Source: Spongospora subterranea f. sp. subterranea (Eukaryota > Endomyxa: Phytomyxea > Phytomyxea > Plasmodiophorida). From it: a stretch of 44,102 nucleotides of DNA. The stretch spans positions 1-44,102 of the forward strand of contig JAUGWO010000100.1 of the NCBI GenBank assembly GCA_049724395.1. The letters run 5' to 3'. Below, in pieces: positions 42,704-44,102 of this stretch. The position numbers and the translations under genes were made by a program. Each line of letters begins with the position of its first letter. Position 1 is the stretch's first letter. A model generated the notes under the pieces. It searched no databases. It was not told the origin of the DNA and worked only from the letters and a program-made list of their open reading frames with translations.

Positions 42704-43200
42704 ATTTGCGCGTAAGCCAGGTTTTCAGGAAATTCAATAAGGAAAACTGCAATGGGTTATAAGTCCTTCAGAGTTCTAACGGAAATCGATCGATGTCTTC
42801 GGTATTCTTTTACAGAAAACTCATCTTGATCGGGGGTCAATTTGTTTCCGTCCTCCCCGCAACACGATAGGCGTCCATGTACCGGAAAAACTTATTTGCA
42901 AACCTTTGATTCGTTGCTAACGAAACGCTGTTCAAAGCCAATGGGACAACTGTTTGAAGGTCTTTGAACGAAGTTGTACAATTCCTTCTGGTGAAAAATT
43001 TGCACGCCGCCCAGTACATCTTGATGAAGTTGAATTCGCAATGGAATTTGGGATAAAAGTCTAACAAAATTCCATCATTCTTAAAAACTACTTCTTGTAA
43101 GCAACATTTTTGTTCCTGGAAATCGGGTTGCTTTTGCAACAACTCCATGCCCCAGGAACGCATCCGCCAAAGCCGCACAAGGTACCACCGGACCTGTATT
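42704..43200 (-). pseudogene. Second IS630-type transposase fragment
   Basis: The minus strand 43178-42837 reads YPKFHCEFNFIKMYWAACKF, TRRNCTTSFKDLQTVVPLAL and RYMDAYR, the C-terminal third of the same family as the transposase at 464-2645. The catalytic Glu of the IEM box is Lys (FIKMYW), so this copy is dead. The N-terminal part runs into the minisatellite. The Harbinger at 38625-42700 appears to have inserted next to or in its 3' flank. Confidence 0.75.
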
Positions 43201-43284
43201 CGTCGTGGCTACAGGACGATTACAGGTCCCGAGACCGACAGACGTCTACGGACGTCGCTACTTTGACAAACACCCAAAGGTCGC

Positions 43285-43830
43285 GCAGAGGATAATGGCG
43301 ATAATAATAGGAACAATCGGGTGATCCACTTTGATGATAATGGCGATAATCGACAGTCAATAGAGAACCGGGTGATCCACTTGATGATGATAATGGCGAT
43401 AATGACAGTAATAGAGAAGAAAAGTGATCCACTGATGATGATAATGGCACCTAAAACCCTATATTGGCGACAATCGACAGTCAATAGAGAACAATCGAGC
43501 GTAAATAGAGAAGAATAGGGTGATCCACTTGATGATGATAATGGCGATAATCGACAGTCAATAGAGAAGAATAGGGTGATCCGCTTGATAATGATAATGG
43601 CGATAATCAACAATCAATAGGAAGAATCGGATGACCCACTTGATGATGATAATTGCGACAATCGACAATCAATAAAGAACAATCGAGATGAAAACAGAAG
43701 AATAGAGGGCGCCATTTGATACCAGTAATCTAGACCTCGACAGGAGAAGGGCGGTGTACTTGATGATAGTATTCGCGACGATGGAGATTCAATACAAGAG
43801 GAATAGAGCGATCCATTTGATACAATCAAT
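43285..43830. repeat. Minisatellite of about 50-60-bp units
   Basis: Roughly eight to nine imperfect units containing GGTGATCCACTTGATGATGA, TAATGGCGATAATCGACAGTC and AATAGAGAAGAATA parts. Unit length varies because sub-blocks are lost or doubled. It creates long open frames in several phases that are not genes. Confidence 0.85.
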
Positions 43831-44102
43831 ATTCGACCGATTGACGCGAAACTTTAATTGGCTGATTGGAAAAACTCAATGATCCAAAATGTTCCTGTGT
43901 TTTCGCTATCCCTGTGACTTTACCGTTTCCAAAATCGTACGCTGACAAATCGTTTTTTACGCCCGTTCGAGGCGACACTAATTGTCTGATTGACTATTGA
44001 CAAAAATAATTTTTCCGGATTTTCGCAGGACTTTCCAGCGATGTGTAAATTTCATTGAATGAGAAAGTCAGTTCGTCAGAGTACTTACTGTAACAACGAT
44101 AA
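43831..44102. other. Right-hand flank, nothing recognised
   Basis: No open frame with family motifs, no repeat partner seen within the window. Confidence 0.4.

Noticed and set aside
43209-43829. Long open frames rich in Ser, Ile and Asp on the minus strand
   Set aside because: They are translations of the minisatellite in several phases; every phase is open because the unit lacks stops. No family motif.
1-44102. tRNA, rRNA or snRNA genes
   Set aside because: None noticed by eye on either strand; a covariance-model search would be needed to exclude them.

Overview
The window is nuclear DNA from an intron-rich, non-animal eukaryote. I cannot name the species. Introns of about 48-60 bp, a G-protein alpha subunit, an alpha-kinase and a transposon load of Crypton, PIF/Harbinger, mariner, hAT, IS630-like, Ty1/copia, Ty3 and RNase H-bearing LINE families suggest a protist or fungus-like lineage (for example a plasmodiophorid rhizarian, chytrid-grade fungus or similar).

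Layout. 1-5173 holds transposons: a complete-looking IS630/Tc1-type element with TA target duplications (253-2999), a decayed Crypton on the minus strand (about 3104-4875) and a second isolated right end of the IS630-type element (5023-5173). 5.8-20.2 kb is a host-gene island with four spliced genes, all reconstructed here from the sequence: the SUMO-activating enzyme subunit UBA2 (+, 15 exons), a heterotrimeric G-protein alpha subunit (+, 7 exons including a 28-nt micro-exon), an alpha-type protein kinase (-, 3 exons, N-terminal Cys cluster) and a type II Ca2+-ATPase (-, at least 13 exons, one apparent one-base frame disruption at a homopolymer). A short mariner-derived MITE lies between the first two genes. 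20.9-43.2 kb is a nest of transposons: a mariner remnant, a Harbinger with its second gene, a Ty3 fossil, an old Ty1/copia fossil broken open first by a 6.2-kb LINE and then by a young, nearly whole copia element, a pogo-type fragment, a core-deleted hAT, a second Harbinger with perfect TIRs and TTA duplications that is itself interrupted by a 5'-truncated LINE, and another IS630-type remnant. 43.3-43.8 kb is a minisatellite.

The host genes share no obvious pathway: SUMO conjugation (UBA2), receptor signalling (G alpha), protein phosphorylation (alpha-kinase) and calcium pumping (P-type ATPase) are separate housekeeping or signalling roles, and there is no sign of a functional cluster. The most unusual content is in the mobile DNA. 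The LINE carries an OTU-protease-like domain and a five-fold in-frame decapeptide repeat. The young copia element has its first ATG inside its own LTR and a primer site that matches the anticodon arm of initiator tRNA-Met, the half-tRNA priming known from Drosophila copia. Clean target-site duplications give the order of several insertions.
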